Positions 25,639 to 34,282 of a DNA stretch of 54,759 nucleotides are shown here, one piece after another. Position 1 is the first letter of the stretch. Each line of letters opens with the position of its first letter. Under the pieces are notes generated by a model. The model saw only the letters and a program-made list of their open reading frames with translations. It searched no databases and was not told the DNA's origin. The position numbers and the translations under genes were made by a program. Origin of the DNA: Dietzia alimentaria 72 (lineage in GTDB: Bacteria; Actinomycetota; Actinomycetes; Mycobacteriales; Mycobacteriaceae); contig NZ_AGFF01000016.1 of NCBI RefSeq assembly GCF_000226215.1, forward strand, positions 1-54,759, in the 5' to 3' direction.

Positions 25639-26835
25639 GTGCAGGTCAGTCTGGGGATCTTCCTCGCGATCGTTGCCGGGGTCATCGGCTTCATCGTGGG
25701 CGGTTTCGTTGTTCCGCTGCTCAACCGACGTGCTGATCGGCGCCGCGCAGAGCAGGCTGGACCGAGCCGTCTCGAAGTGCTGAGGTCGGTGTATCAGCAG
25801 GCTCCGTATGCGCTGGCGGTGGTGGATCGGCACCAGGACGTCGTTCTCTACAACCGTCGCGCCGGTGAGCTGGCGATCGTCGACGGGCGCCTCCTGGTGG
25901 AGCCGGTGTGGCTCGCCGCGCACGCCACGTTCACGACGGGGCAGCCCTCGCCGTTCGACCTGCCCGCAAAGGCGGCGGCGGGTCGTCGTCGTATCCCGTC
26001 GGTGAGCGGGCGCAGCGAGATCCTCAACGGCCACGGTGAGCAGTTTGTGGTGGTGTTTGCCGACGACGACTCCGAGCAACGCCGGATGGAGGCGGCTCGC
26101 CGGGACTTCGTGGCCAACGTCTCGCACGAGCTCAAGACGCCGGTGGGGGCCATGGCGGTGCTGGCGGAGGCGATGTTGGAGGCGAAGGACGACCCGGAAT
26201 CGGTGGAGTACTTCGGCGGCCGGGTGGTGAGCGAGGCCCAGCGTCTGGGGAAAATGGTCTCCGAACTCATCGCGCTCTCGCGGCTGCAAGGGGCCGAGCG
26301 GATCCGCGACCCGGAGCCGGTGGACGTTGACGACGTCGTGGATGAGGCGGTGCGCCGGTCGTCGGCGGCGGCTGAGGCGGCCGGGATCGAACTGATCACC
26401 GACTCGCCGTCCGGGCTGGAGGTCGAGGGCGACTGGACGCTTCTCGTCACGGCCATGACCAATCTCATCTCCAATGCCGTCAACTACTCGCATGAGCGAA
26501 CGCCCGTCTCCGTAACCAGGGCTCGCGTCGGCGACTCGATCATGCTGCGGGTCACCGACCGCGGCATCGGCATCGCCCCTGAACACCAGGCCCGGGTTTT
26601 CGAGCGGTTCTTCCGCGTGGACAAGGCCCGGTCGCGGGCGACGGGCGGGACCGGACTTGGTTTGGCGATCGTCAAGCACGTCGCCCAGAACCACAACGGC
26701 GCCGTCAGCATCTGGAGCCGACCCGGCACGGGATCCACTTTCACACTCGAACTACCGGCGCATCTCGAGCCGGGTGACGATGGCGGGGAAGCCGCCGCCG
26801 AGCACGTCAAACAAGGAGAGGACCAGGTGCCGTGA
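25639..26835 (+). CDS. senX3: sensor histidine kinase SenX3
   Basis: 398 residues. One N-terminal membrane helix (about 4-28), a PAS-like domain (about 45-145), HisKA with the phospho-acceptor His163 in FVANVSHELKTPVGAM, and a HATPase domain with TNLISNAVNYS (N box), DRGIGI and GTGLGLAI. With RegX3 it senses phosphate limitation via the Pst/PhoU system in mycobacteria. GTG 25639 follows TAGTAT-N7. Its stop overlaps the regX3 GTG, so the pair is translationally coupled, without the intergenic MIRU repeats of M. tuberculosis. Confidence 0.95.
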   Translation: MQVSLGIFLAIVAGVIGFIVGGFVVPLLNRRADRRRAEQAGPSRLEVLRSVYQQAPYALAVVDRHQDVVLYNRRAGELAIVDGRLLVEPVWLAAHATFTTGQPSPFDLPAKAAAGRRRIPSVSGRSEILNGHGEQFVVVFADDDSEQRRMEAARRDFVANVSHELKTPVGAMAVLAEAMLEAKDDPESVEYFGGRVVSEAQRLGKMVSELIALSRLQGAERIRDPEPVDVDDVVDEAVRRSSAAAEAAGIELITDSPSGLEVEGDWTLLVTAMTNLISNAVNYSHERTPVSVTRARVGDSIMLRVTDRGIGIAPEHQARVFERFFRVDKARSRATGGTGLGLAIVKHVAQNHNGAVSIWSRPGTGSTFTLELPAHLEPGDDGGEAAAEHVKQGEDQVP

Positions 26836-27521
26836 CCAGGGTGCTGATCGTGGAGGACGAGGACTCGTTGGCGGATCCGCTCGCGTTCCTCCTCCGCAAA
26901 GAGGGCTTTGAAGTAACCGTAGCCGGCGACGGCCCGGCTGCACTGGAGCGCTTTGAGGCCGAGGGCGCGGACATCGTCCTGCTGGACCTCATGCTTCCGG
27001 GCATGTCAGGCACCGATGTGTGCCGTCGCCTGCGCCTGACCTCCAGTGTTCCGGTGATCATGGTGACCGCGCGCGACAGTGAGATCGACAAGGTCGTGGG
27101 GTTGGAACTCGGCGCCGACGACTACGTGACCAAGCCCTACTCGGCCCGCGAACTCATCGCCCGCATCCGCGCGGTTCTTCGGCGTGGGGCCGAGATGGAG
27201 TCGGACCAAGCCGATGAGGTCGGCGTCCTGGAGTCCGGCCCTGTCCGCATGGACATCGAACGGCACACGGTCACGGTCCGCGGTGCGCTGGTGACGCTGC
27301 CACTCAAAGAGTTTGAGCTTCTCGAGTACCTGCTGCGCAACTCGGGCCGGGTGCTCACGCGGGGGCAGCTCATCGACCGCGTGTGGGGCTCGGACTACGT
27401 GGGCGACACCAAGACGCTCGATGTGCACGTCAAGCGACTGCGCTCCAAGATCGAGCAGGATCCGGGCAAGCCGGTGAACCTGGTGACGGTCCGCGGGCTG
27501 GGCTACAAGTTCGAGGCCTGA
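26832..27521 (+). CDS. regX3: two-component response regulator RegX3
   Basis: 229 residues. Receiver domain with DED near residue 9, phospho-acceptor Asp52 in LLDLMLPGMSG, and Lys in DYVTKPYSARELIARI; then an OmpR-type winged helix (about 130-229) with LPLKEFELLEYLLRN and the recognition part TKTLDVHVKRLRSKIE. It activates phosphate-starvation genes as partner of SenX3. The GTG start overlaps the senX3 stop (GTGA). Downstream, a duplicated 60-base segment rather than a clear terminator separates it from the convergent gene. Confidence 0.96.
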   Translation: MTRVLIVEDEDSLADPLAFLLRKEGFEVTVAGDGPAALERFEAEGADIVLLDLMLPGMSGTDVCRRLRLTSSVPVIMVTARDSEIDKVVGLELGADDYVTKPYSARELIARIRAVLRRGAEMESDQADEVGVLESGPVRMDIERHTVTVRGALVTLPLKEFELLEYLLRNSGRVLTRGQLIDRVWGSDYVGDTKTLDVHVKRLRSKIEQDPGKPVNLVTVRGLGYKFEA

Positions 27522-27617
27522 CCCGCCCCCCGCCCCACCCCACCCCACCCAGGCATCTGCTCCCGCGCCTGTACACCTAAAACGCAGCCGCTACCCGCGA
27601 TGCACTCCGGCACCCGC

Positions 27618-27740
27618 GGCGGCGGTGGCGGGAGTTCATGGACGGACGCGCCTGTGGCTAGGACGTGACTGTGGCTCGGAGGCGGCGGTGGCGGGAGTTC
27701 ATGGACGGACGCGCCTGTGGCTAGGACGTGACTGTGGCTC
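27618..27740. repeat. perfect 60-base direct duplication
   Basis: 27618-27677 and 27681-27740 are identical by eye (start GGCGGCGGTGGCGGG, end GACTGTGGCTC), with GGA between and a period of 63. The second copy touches the stop codon of the convergent gene. No gene is apparent in the rest of 27522-27738. Confidence 0.9.
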
Positions 27741-28575
27741 AGCCGCAGGCGCGTTCGGTTGCCGGGTGAACGGCCACGATCCCCAGTTGACGTCGCCGGC
27801 CACACGCCGCCGCCAGCACTTCGTAGCACCGGGCGCCGAGGAGTTCGACCAGCTCATCACGCAGCGACAGATAGACGGGCTCGGTGCCGACGTGGGACTC
27901 GGGCGATCCGGTGCAGTACCAGTCCAGGTCCAGCCCGCCCGGGCCCCAGCCGCGGCGGTCGTATTCGCCGACACGGGTGTGCAGGATCTGGACCTCGTCG
28001 GGCCGGTCCTCCCACTCGTGCGTCACCCGGAGTGGCAGCTGCCAGCACACGTCCGGCTTCGACTCCGGCAGACTCCGCCCGGTCCGCCCCGCCATGTGGT
28101 GGAGGGCGCAGCCCGATCCGGCCGGCCAGCCGGGATCGTTGAAGAAGACACAGCGCCCGTTGTGCTTCCGAGTTCGTAGCGCAGGCTCCATCTCGCCGTC
28201 GTCCCCGGTCAGTTCATCCATCTCGAGCCATGCTTCGGTGTCGGAGTTCTCGGCGGCGGCGAAGGCGGCGTCGCGGTGTTGCCATTCACCGGGCTCGAGG
28301 CGCGAGACGTTCACTTTGAGCCGGTCGCGGTCCTCGTCGTCGCTGAGAAACGCGCCGTGGGTGCAACAGCCCGAGTCGGGTTGGGAACTGTCGATGCCGT
28401 GACACGCCGGCGTTCCGAACACGCAGGTCCACGAGGACAGCAGCCAGGTCATGTCGACGGAGACCAGGTGTTCGTCATTGTCGGGGTCAGGGAACGTGTA
28501 CCACTCGCGCGGGAAGTCCATGGGGACCTCGGGCAGAGGGGTACCCGGGGTGGTGGGGGGTTCGGTGGCGGTCAC
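27739..28575 (-). CDS. conserved Cys-rich protein, Rv0495c-like
   Basis: 278 residues. Cys/His-rich motifs include FGTPACHGI, SGCCTHGAFLSD, GRCVFFND, GSGCALHHMA, KPDVCWQLPL and DWYCTGSPE, suggesting metal or cluster binding. The layout and position between regX3 and ppx match Rv0495c, which I know only as a conserved hypothetical. There is no signal peptide or membrane helix. The GTG start has no ribosome site, but TACGGT lies eight bases before it, slightly outside the leaderless spacing seen elsewhere. Confidence 0.82.
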   Translation of the reverse strand: MTATEPPTTPGTPLPEVPMDFPREWYTFPDPDNDEHLVSVDMTWLLSSWTCVFGTPACHGIDSSQPDSGCCTHGAFLSDDEDRDRLKVNVSRLEPGEWQHRDAAFAAAENSDTEAWLEMDELTGDDGEMEPALRTRKHNGRCVFFNDPGWPAGSGCALHHMAGRTGRSLPESKPDVCWQLPLRVTHEWEDRPDEVQILHTRVGEYDRRGWGPGGLDLDWYCTGSPESHVGTEPVYLSLRDELVELLGARCYEVLAAACGRRRQLGIVAVHPATERACG

Positions 28576-28596
28576 AACCTGCGACCGTAGACCGTT

Positions 28597-28602
28597 TAGG
28601 GT
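28597..28602 (+). promoter_or_regulatory. -10 hexamer for leaderless ppx
   Basis: TAGGGT, six bases before GTG 28609. Confidence 0.5.
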
Positions 28603-28608
28603 GGTCGT

Positions 28609-29556
28609 GTGAGATTAGGTGTCCTGGACGTGGGAAGTAACACGGTCCACTTCGTGGTGGTCGACGCCCACCGGGGTGGCCATCCGACGCCCATGAACGA
28701 TTCCAAGACCCGTCTGCGGCTGATCGAGTATCTGGACGACGACAACAAGATCACCAAATCCGGCATCTCCCGACTGGTGGACGCGGTCAATGAGGCGGTC
28801 GATCTGGCCAAGGCCACCAAGTGTGGCGAGGTGATGGCGCTGGCCACGTCGGCCGTGCGCGATGCCGCCAACTCCGAGGAAGTGCTGGAGAAGGTTCGCA
28901 AGGAGACCGGCCTCGAACTGCGGGTCCTCTCGGGCGAGGACGAGGCGCGGATGACCTTCCTGGCTGCTCGCCGGTGGTACGGCTGGAGCGCCGGACGGAT
29001 CATCAACCTCGACATCGGTGGAGGGTCGCTCGAGATGACCAGTGGTGAGGACGAACTGCCCGAGCAAGCGTTCAGCCTGCCGCTGGGCGCGGGGCGTCTG
29101 ACTTACGACTGGTTCAAGACGGACCCGCCGGAGCGCAAACGGCTCAACCAGTTGCGCGATTTCATCGACGCCGAGCTCGAGGGGCCCGCCAGGGAACTGC
29201 GCGCGGCGGGTGAACCCGATCTCGCGTGTGCGACCTCCAAAACCTTCCGTACGCTGGCACGATTGACCGGAGCTGCGCCGTCGTCGGAGGGGCCTCGTGT
29301 GGAACGGGTGCTCACGGCGTCGGGTTTGCGGCAGGTGATCGCGTTTATCTCCCGCATGACGGCCGCGGACAGGGCAGAGTTGGAGGGCATCAGCTCTGAT
29401 CGATCGCATCAGGTGGTGGCGGGAGCGTTGGTTGCGGAGGCGTCCATGCGTGCACTCGGTTTGGAAAGTGTGAAAATCTGTCCGTGGGCCCTGCGAGAGG
29501 GGCTCATCCTGCAGCGTCTCGACCGGGACGTGGGCGGCGACGGGAAGGGGAGCTGA
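28609..29556 (+). CDS. ppx: exopolyphosphatase (Ppx/GppA family)
   Basis: 315 residues, the short actinobacterial form. LGVLDVGSNTVHFVVVD (phosphate-binding loop 1), VMALATSAVRDAANS, INLDIGGGSLEMT (loop 2) and the sugar kinase/actin-like fold are present; there is no HD domain. It removes terminal phosphate from polyphosphate and/or pppGpp. Location directly downstream of senX3-regX3 fits phosphate physiology. The following gene starts two bases after its stop, so they form an operon. Confidence 0.92.
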   Translation: MRLGVLDVGSNTVHFVVVDAHRGGHPTPMNDSKTRLRLIEYLDDDNKITKSGISRLVDAVNEAVDLAKATKCGEVMALATSAVRDAANSEEVLEKVRKETGLELRVLSGEDEARMTFLAARRWYGWSAGRIINLDIGGGSLEMTSGEDELPEQAFSLPLGAGRLTYDWFKTDPPERKRLNQLRDFIDAELEGPARELRAAGEPDLACATSKTFRTLARLTGAAPSSEGPRVERVLTASGLRQVIAFISRMTAADRAELEGISSDRSHQVVAGALVAEASMRALGLESVKICPWALREGLILQRLDRDVGGDGKGS

Positions 29557-29558
29557 CG

Positions 29559-31133
29559 ATGGCTGAGGATTCTGACGGTCAGCAGATCACCGTGGCGGAG
29601 CTGCTCAAGCGCATGGGCGCGGATCAGCAGTCGGCCGCGCCTGAGGGGCGTAGACGCCGCAGGGCTGACGAGGGTGGTCTGAGCGTCACCGAGCTGACGG
29701 GGGAGATCCCCCGGATCACTGACGAGACGGTGCTCAGCAGTCGTGCTGAGCGTCGCCGCGCGCGTGAGGCCGAGGAGGCCGCCGCAGGGGGCGAGACTGA
29801 GGGCGGGTCGGGCACGAAGACCGGTCCGACGACGACGACGAGCCCGTCCTCCGGCAAGGCCCCGCAGTCTCCTGCTGCGGCGGAGCAGTCCGGGCCGGGC
29901 GGCAAGCCGGGAGCGTCTGCGGCCTCCGGAGCTGCTGGCGCTGCGGCTGCCGGTGGGGCGGTGGCCGGGCAGAAGCCCGCGACCTCGGCTGCCCAGCAGG
30001 CGCCGACTGCTGCCACGCCGACGCGGCCGACCTCGCCGGTTCCGACACCGCCGGTTCCGACAACGCCGACGTCGACCTCAGCCACTCCGACTAGCGCTGC
30101 TCCGGCCGCGCCGGCCCCGGGTTCGTACCCGACGCCGCCGGCCACCGACTCCCATGACGCACCTGCGCAGGGCAAGAAGGGCGGCCTGCGAGGGCTGTTC
30201 GGCCGCAAGCCCAAGGCTCAGGAGCGCTCGCCGTACGAGGTCCCTGCGCACCGTCCGACTCCAGCCGGTGCCGCGGCGGCTGCTGCGTCGTCGACTGCCG
30301 CCCCCACGGCGTCGGCCGCACAGACGGATACTTCGACACCCCCGGTCAGGCCCGAGACTGCGGGGGAGGGCACGACGCCGGCCAAGCCCGCGTCGACCAC
30401 CGCGACCCCGCCTGTCACAAAGGCTGCGGCGGCCAAGACTGACGCCGCGAAGGCCGACTCGGCCAAGCCCAGCACGACGCCGCCCGTCGACAAGGCTGAG
30501 GCCGCGAAGCCCAGCACAGCCAAGCCCACCGGTGCTGCCGCGGCGGCCGCGTCCACGGATGCGCCGGCGTGGGGTGTGCCATCGGGTAGTGGCTCGACCG
30601 CCCACCGCGCGCCCGAGGCGTCCGCCGAGGATGCCGACGAGACCGGTTCGCCGGCCGATCAGGGTGGGGGCGTGGGCACCGCGACCAAGGCTGCCGCTGC
30701 CGGTGGGGCCGGTATCGCGGGCATGACCGCTGCCGCCGTGGGTGCGGTGGCGCGAGATGACGAGCCGACCTCCGGACCACTCGGCTCGGACCACACCGAC
30801 ACCGACACCGACACCGCTTACGCAGACACCGATCCCGCCGATGCCGACTCCGGCTATCCCGACACCGAGCGTTCGCCGGCGTCGCAGTGGCTGATCCTCA
30901 TCGCGCAGGTGCTCGCCTCGGCGGTCGCCGGCGCGGCACTGTTCATCGGCTTCCAGTTGCTCTGGCGTGACCTGCGCTGGGTGGCGTTCGCGCTGGCCGT
31001 TGTGGTGATCGTGGGCCTGGTGGCCATGGTCCGCGTGCTGCGCAGGTCCAACGACACGGTCAGCATCGCTCTGGCGGTGATCGTAGGCCTGGGCGTGACC
31101 TGCGGGCCACTCCTGCTGATGGCGATCACCTAG
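29559..31133 (+). CDS. Ala/Pro/Thr-rich membrane protein, Rv0497-like
   Basis: 524 residues, about 200 more than I recall for Rv0497. The N-terminus (ITVAELLKRMGAD, GLSVTELTGEIPRITDETV) and the C-terminal membrane helices (about 445-520, LILIAQVLASAVAGAALFIG) are the conserved parts. Between them lies a very long disordered region of Ala, Pro, Thr and Lys with an Asp/Thr dipeptide run (TDTDTDTAYADTDPAD). The role is unknown; a regulatory or envelope function is a guess. GAAGGGGAG precedes the ATG, two bases after ppx. Confidence 0.85.
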   Translation: MAEDSDGQQITVAELLKRMGADQQSAAPEGRRRRRADEGGLSVTELTGEIPRITDETVLSSRAERRRAREAEEAAAGGETEGGSGTKTGPTTTTSPSSGKAPQSPAAAEQSGPGGKPGASAASGAAGAAAAGGAVAGQKPATSAAQQAPTAATPTRPTSPVPTPPVPTTPTSTSATPTSAAPAAPAPGSYPTPPATDSHDAPAQGKKGGLRGLFGRKPKAQERSPYEVPAHRPTPAGAAAAAASSTAAPTASAAQTDTSTPPVRPETAGEGTTPAKPASTTATPPVTKAAAAKTDAAKADSAKPSTTPPVDKAEAAKPSTAKPTGAAAAAASTDAPAWGVPSGSGSTAHRAPEASAEDADETGSPADQGGGVGTATKAAAAGGAGIAGMTAAAVGAVARDDEPTSGPLGSDHTDTDTDTAYADTDPADADSGYPDTERSPASQWLILIAQVLASAVAGAALFIGFQLLWRDLRWVAFALAVVVIVGLVAMVRVLRRSNDTVSIALAVIVGLGVTCGPLLLMAIT

Positions 31134-31159
31134 CCCGGCCGCACCTGGCCCGAACACGC

Positions 31160-31192
31160 CTCCGCCCGCATCTGCACCAGATGCGGGCGGAG
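31160..31192 (+). terminator. perfect 15-bp hairpin terminator
   Basis: CTCCGCCCGCATCTG (31160-31174) and CAGATGCGGGCGGAG (31178-31192) pair completely around a CAC loop, 26 bases after the Rv0497-like stop. Confidence 0.75.
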
Positions 31193-31260
31193 CTGATTTC
31201 GGGACCCGGGGCCCGCCCGAGCCGGAGGCTGGCTGATGCCCGTGTGGCACTGTAATGGGC

Positions 31261-32097
31261 ATGACGAGAATCGCAGTTGTCGGTGGCGGACGCATCGGAG
31301 AGGCCCTCATCGCGGGCCTGCGTGAGGCCGGGACCGAGCCGTCGAACATCGTGGTGGTCGACGCCGTGGAGGCCCGCGCGAACCAGTTGGCCCGGAAGTA
31401 CTCCATCCTGGCCACCAGTCTCGACATCGGCTGTGAGGGCGCGGACGTGATCGTGGTGGCCGTCAAGCCGAAGGACGTGCCTGCCGTGGTGGGACGGATC
31501 GGTGACGCCGTCTCGGACAGCGTCAACGAATCGATCGTGGTCTCACTCGCCGCGGGGGTGCCCACGCAGGTGCTGGAGAACAAGCTCTCCGCCGGCTCGC
31601 CCGTCGTGCGCGTGATGCCCAACACCGCCATGTTGGTGGGGCAGGGCGTCTCGGCGGTCTGCAAGGGCCGCTTCGCGCGCGACGAGCACCTTCAGCAGGT
31701 CGTGACGATCATGAAGAGTGTGGGCGCCGTCGTCGTCGTCACAGAGCCCCAGATGGACGCGGTGACCGCGGTCTCCGGCTCCGGACCCGCCTACTTCTTC
31801 CTCCTCACGGAGGCGATGATCGACGCGGGCGTGGAGCACGGACTGCCGCGCGACGTGGCGGTGACGCTCGCGACGGGCACGGCGCTGGGTGCGGGCGCGA
31901 TGCTCACCGGCGGCGGCGAGGGGCCCGCTGAGTTGCGGTACAACGTCAGTTCGCCCGGCGGCACCACCGCGGCGGCGATCCGCAGACTCGAGGCCGGCGG
32001 TCTGCGTGCGGCGGTCGCGGATGCCGTGGATGCGGCCGCGTCTCGGTCGCTGGAACTCGCGGTGGCCGCCACAGCCGACGACGACGAGGACGACTGA
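31261..32097 (+). CDS. proC: pyrroline-5-carboxylate reductase
   Basis: 278 residues. Rossmann motif IAVVGGGRIGEALIAGL, VAVKPKDV, RVMPNTAMLVGQG, and the dimerisation/active-site block AVSGSGPAYFFLLTEAMIDAG with SSPGGTTAAAI. It makes proline from pyrroline-5-carboxylate with NAD(P)H. Of ATG 31255 and 31261, the second is preferred because the family starts with TRIAVVGGG and CACTGT ends seven bases before it. The acidic tail (ADDDEDD) is unremarkable. A strong T-tailed terminator follows. Confidence 0.94.
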   Translation: MTRIAVVGGGRIGEALIAGLREAGTEPSNIVVVDAVEARANQLARKYSILATSLDIGCEGADVIVVAVKPKDVPAVVGRIGDAVSDSVNESIVVSLAAGVPTQVLENKLSAGSPVVRVMPNTAMLVGQGVSAVCKGRFARDEHLQQVVTIMKSVGAVVVVTEPQMDAVTAVSGSGPAYFFLLTEAMIDAGVEHGLPRDVAVTLATGTALGAGAMLTGGGEGPAELRYNVSSPGGTTAAAIRRLEAGGLRAAVADAVDAAASRSLELAVAATADDDEDD

Positions 32098-32163
32098 CCG
32101 CACACAACGCCCCGCGAAGCATCGGTGGGGCGGAACAGGCGACGTGGACAGTCGCCCTGATAA

Positions 32164-32207
32164 GGCCCGCCGGGTGAGAGAAAAGCCACCCGGCGGGCCG
32201 CTCCTTT
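32164..32207 (+). terminator. intrinsic terminator after proC
   Basis: GGCCCGCCGGGTG (32164-32176) pairs perfectly with CACCCGGCGGGCC (32187-32199); GCTCCTTTT follows. It is the most classical terminator in the window. Confidence 0.85.
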
Positions 32208-32387
32208 TAACACAAGGCCAGCTCAGGGGCGGTGAGGCAGGGGAGGGGCGGCGTGTCTTAGAAGCAATTCGCCCACTCCCGTCGCATTGATCACACCCTT
32301 CACGCTAGGCTCATACCCAGCACGTGCGTGTCCGTACCGCAGGAGGGGAAGCCTGCGGCACGACGCGTGCCACGAAGGGTTGTGACA

Positions 32388-32609
32388 ATGGCGACTACCG
32401 ACAAGACTGAAGGCGGCTCGCAGGCGGCGGGGGGTTCCCAATTCCTGACCGTTGCCGAGGTCGCCGCGCTGATGCGCGTGTCCAAGATGACGGTTTACAG
32501 GCTCGTCCACTCAGGCGAGTTGCCCGCGGTTCGCGTGGGTCGGTCGTTCCGTGTGCACTCCAAGGCTGTCCACGAGTACCTGGACACCTCGTACTTCTCC
32601 GCTGGCTGA
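32388..32609 (+). CDS. excisionase-family DNA-binding protein, Rv0500A-like
   Basis: 73 residues. LTVAEVAALMRVSKMTVYRLVHSGELPAVRVGRSFRVHSKAV is a MerR/excisionase-type winged helix-turn-helix covering most of the protein. Nearly the same core is present in Rv0500A, directly after proC in mycobacteria, so this is a chromosomal regulator and not a phage excisionase. The GAAGGG upstream and the family alignment support ATG 32388. TAGGCT at 32306-32311 could be its -10 element, giving a leader of about 70 bases. Confidence 0.9.
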   Translation: MATTDKTEGGSQAAGGSQFLTVAEVAALMRVSKMTVYRLVHSGELPAVRVGRSFRVHSKAVHEYLDTSYFSAG

Positions 32610-32778
32610 CCAGCCACGCGGTTCCGCCCCGTCAAAGGGACGGCTCCCGGCCCGTTTTCCGTCGCGGCACTACCTGCGGGTAGTCTGGAATGGTTCCGTA
32701 CCGGCTTGAAGAGCCCGTTTTGTAGCCGGAGCGCAGTAAGGCCCACGACCAGTAGTCGACAGGTAGGTGACACCCGAT

Positions 32779-32880
32779 ATGGGTTCTGTGATCAAGAAGC
32801 GCCGCAAGCGTATGTCCAAGAAGAAGCACCGCAAGATGCTTCGCCGGACCCGCGTGCAGCGTCGTAAACTCGGTAAGTGA
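32779..32880 (+). CDS. small basic AURKAIP1/COX24-domain (ribosomal-type) protein, Rv0500B-like
   Basis: 33 residues: [19 protein letters not shown], then a Lys/Arg-rich end with VQRRKLGK. The [25 protein letters not shown] pattern marks the AURKAIP1/COX24 domain; the actinobacterial member is a small-subunit ribosomal protein in mycobacteria (bS22 type). It is too short for most gene finders. AGGT ten bases before the ATG is a weak ribosome site. TAGTCT at 32681-32686 may be its -10. It keeps the Rv0500A-Rv0500B-galE order. Confidence 0.9.
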   Translation: MGSVIKKRRKRMSKKKHRKMLRRTRVQRRKLGK

Positions 32881-32923
32881 GTCATTGGGCGCTCAAACCG
32901 CGCCCGGACTCACGCCTGTAGCG

Positions 32924-32954
32924 GATGCCCGTCACCATCGAGGTGGCGGGCATC
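32924..32954 (+). terminator. hairpin terminator after the small ribosomal-type gene
   Basis: GATGCCCGTCACC (32924-32936) pairs with GGTGGCGGGCATC (32942-32954), 13 bp with one G-T pair and a five-base loop; GGTGTATTTC follows. Confidence 0.7.
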
Positions 32955-33012
32955 GGTGTATTTCGGCCCATCGGCTGTGAGGACCACGCACATGAGCCGG
33001 GGGGTCCACGGC

Positions 33013-33018
33013 TAGACT
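33013..33018 (+). promoter_or_regulatory. -10 hexamer for leaderless epimerase gene
   Basis: TAGACT, seven bases before GTG 33026; there is no ribosome site. Confidence 0.55.
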
Positions 33019-33025
33019 CGGTCCG

Positions 33026-34282
33026 GTGAACACCCAAGCTCCCCCCCATAGCCCGGCGCGCGCCGTGGCCGTCGTGGGCGGTAGCCGCTACCTCGGGGCA
33101 CACCTGGTGGGCAAGCTGCTCCGCACCGGCTCCGTGGAGCGCGTACTGGCCATCGATTCGATCAAGCCCTCGCCCCAGCACCGCCGACGCATGCGGGACG
33201 CCGAGTTCGTGCGTCTGGACCCGCAGTCCCCGCGACTGCAGGGCATCCTGCGTGAGGCCGGGATCGACACCGTGGTCCACGCGGGCCTGCACCATACCGA
33301 CTTCGCCCCGGGCGGCCGTGACGCCGTCAAGGAGGCGAACATCATGGGCTCGATGCACGTGATCGCGGCCTGCGGTCGCGCGGCGACCGTCAAGCGATTC
33401 GTGCTGATCTCCTCGTCCACCGTGTACGGCTCCTCCGGTGTGGACCCCGCGATGTTCACCGAGGACATGGCCGCCCGGCGCCAGCCCAGTGGCGGCATCC
33501 CGCTCGATCACCTGTCCGTGGAGGGCTACGTCCGGGGAATGTCCCGCAAGCGACCGGACATCGACGTGTCCATCCTGCGGATCCCCGCCGTCCTGGGGCT
33601 CCCCGAGCCCACGGTGGTGGGCGAACTGCTGTTGCCGTCGATCGCGCCCGTCCTGGCCGGCTACGACCCGCGCATCCAGCTGCTGCACCCGCAGGACGCG
33701 CTCGACGCCCTCTTGCGCGCCACCGTCGGCGCCCCACCGGGCACCTACAACATCGCCGCCGACGGCGTGATGACGCTCTCGCAGGCCATCCGCAGGGCCG
33801 GTCACATCCCGCTGCCCGTCATGCCCGCCACGTTCAAGATCGCGGCGCGGCTGCTGTCCTCGCAGGGGCTGCGCGATATCGGGCCGTCGCAGTTGCGGTA
33901 CCTCCGCTTTGGTCGCGCCGTGGACACCACACGCATGCGCACCGAGTTCGGGTTCGAGCCCAGGTACACCACCGAAGAGGCACTGCAGGCCTACCTCGTC
34001 GACTCAGGCGCCGAGCCCCTGGTCACGCGCGCCTCGCTCGAGCGGTCCGCCGGCAAGGTGGCCCGCATCCTGCCCGCCGGCCTGGCCGACAAGCTGCGCG
34101 CCGGCGTGGACACCACGCTCGACGAGCTGGCGGCCATCGGGGCACTGCCCGACCAGCCCGGTGGCATACCCGTGCAGCCCCGCGCCGGCTCGGCACAAGC
34201 CCGCACCGGTGCAGCACAGGTCCGCGCCGGCTCGGCACAGGTCCGCGCCGCGGCCGCCCAGACCAAGGAGGAGGCGCCGTGA
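33026..34282 (+). CDS. NAD-dependent epimerase/dehydratase (Rv0501-like)
   Basis: 418 residues. Extended SDR fold with VAVVGGSRYLGAHLVGKLL (cofactor loop), SSSTVYGSSGVDP, and LDHLSVEGYVRGM in place of a canonical YxxxK, so catalysis as a true UDP-glucose epimerase is doubtful even though the M. tuberculosis homologue is named galE2. After about residue 370 is an Ala/Gln/Arg repeat tail (AQARTGAAQVRAGSAQVRA). Its stop overlaps the acyltransferase GTG (GTGA), so the two are coupled, as Rv0501-Rv0502. Confidence 0.85.
   Translation: MNTQAPPHSPARAVAVVGGSRYLGAHLVGKLLRTGSVERVLAIDSIKPSPQHRRRMRDAEFVRLDPQSPRLQGILREAGIDTVVHAGLHHTDFAPGGRDAVKEANIMGSMHVIAACGRAATVKRFVLISSSTVYGSSGVDPAMFTEDMAARRQPSGGIPLDHLSVEGYVRGMSRKRPDIDVSILRIPAVLGLPEPTVVGELLLPSIAPVLAGYDPRIQLLHPQDALDALLRATVGAPPGTYNIAADGVMTLSQAIRRAGHIPLPVMPATFKIAARLLSSQGLRDIGPSQLRYLRFGRAVDTTRMRTEFGFEPRYTTEEALQAYLVDSGAEPLVTRASLERSAGKVARILPAGLADKLRAGVDTTLDELAAIGALPDQPGGIPVQPRAGSAQARTGAAQVRAGSAQVRAAAAQTKEEAP

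Noticed and set aside
27503-27829. Minus-strand frame with SHSHVLATGASVHELPPPPP repeats
   Set aside because: It overlaps the Rv0495c-like C-terminus and exists only because the 63-base period is divisible by three; no start signals. The duplication itself is reported.
32690-32725. Eleven-codon ORF (MVPYRLEEPVL) near the small ribosomal-type gene
   Set aside because: The likely -10 TAGTCT ends three bases before its ATG, so the transcript would start inside it; no ribosome site.
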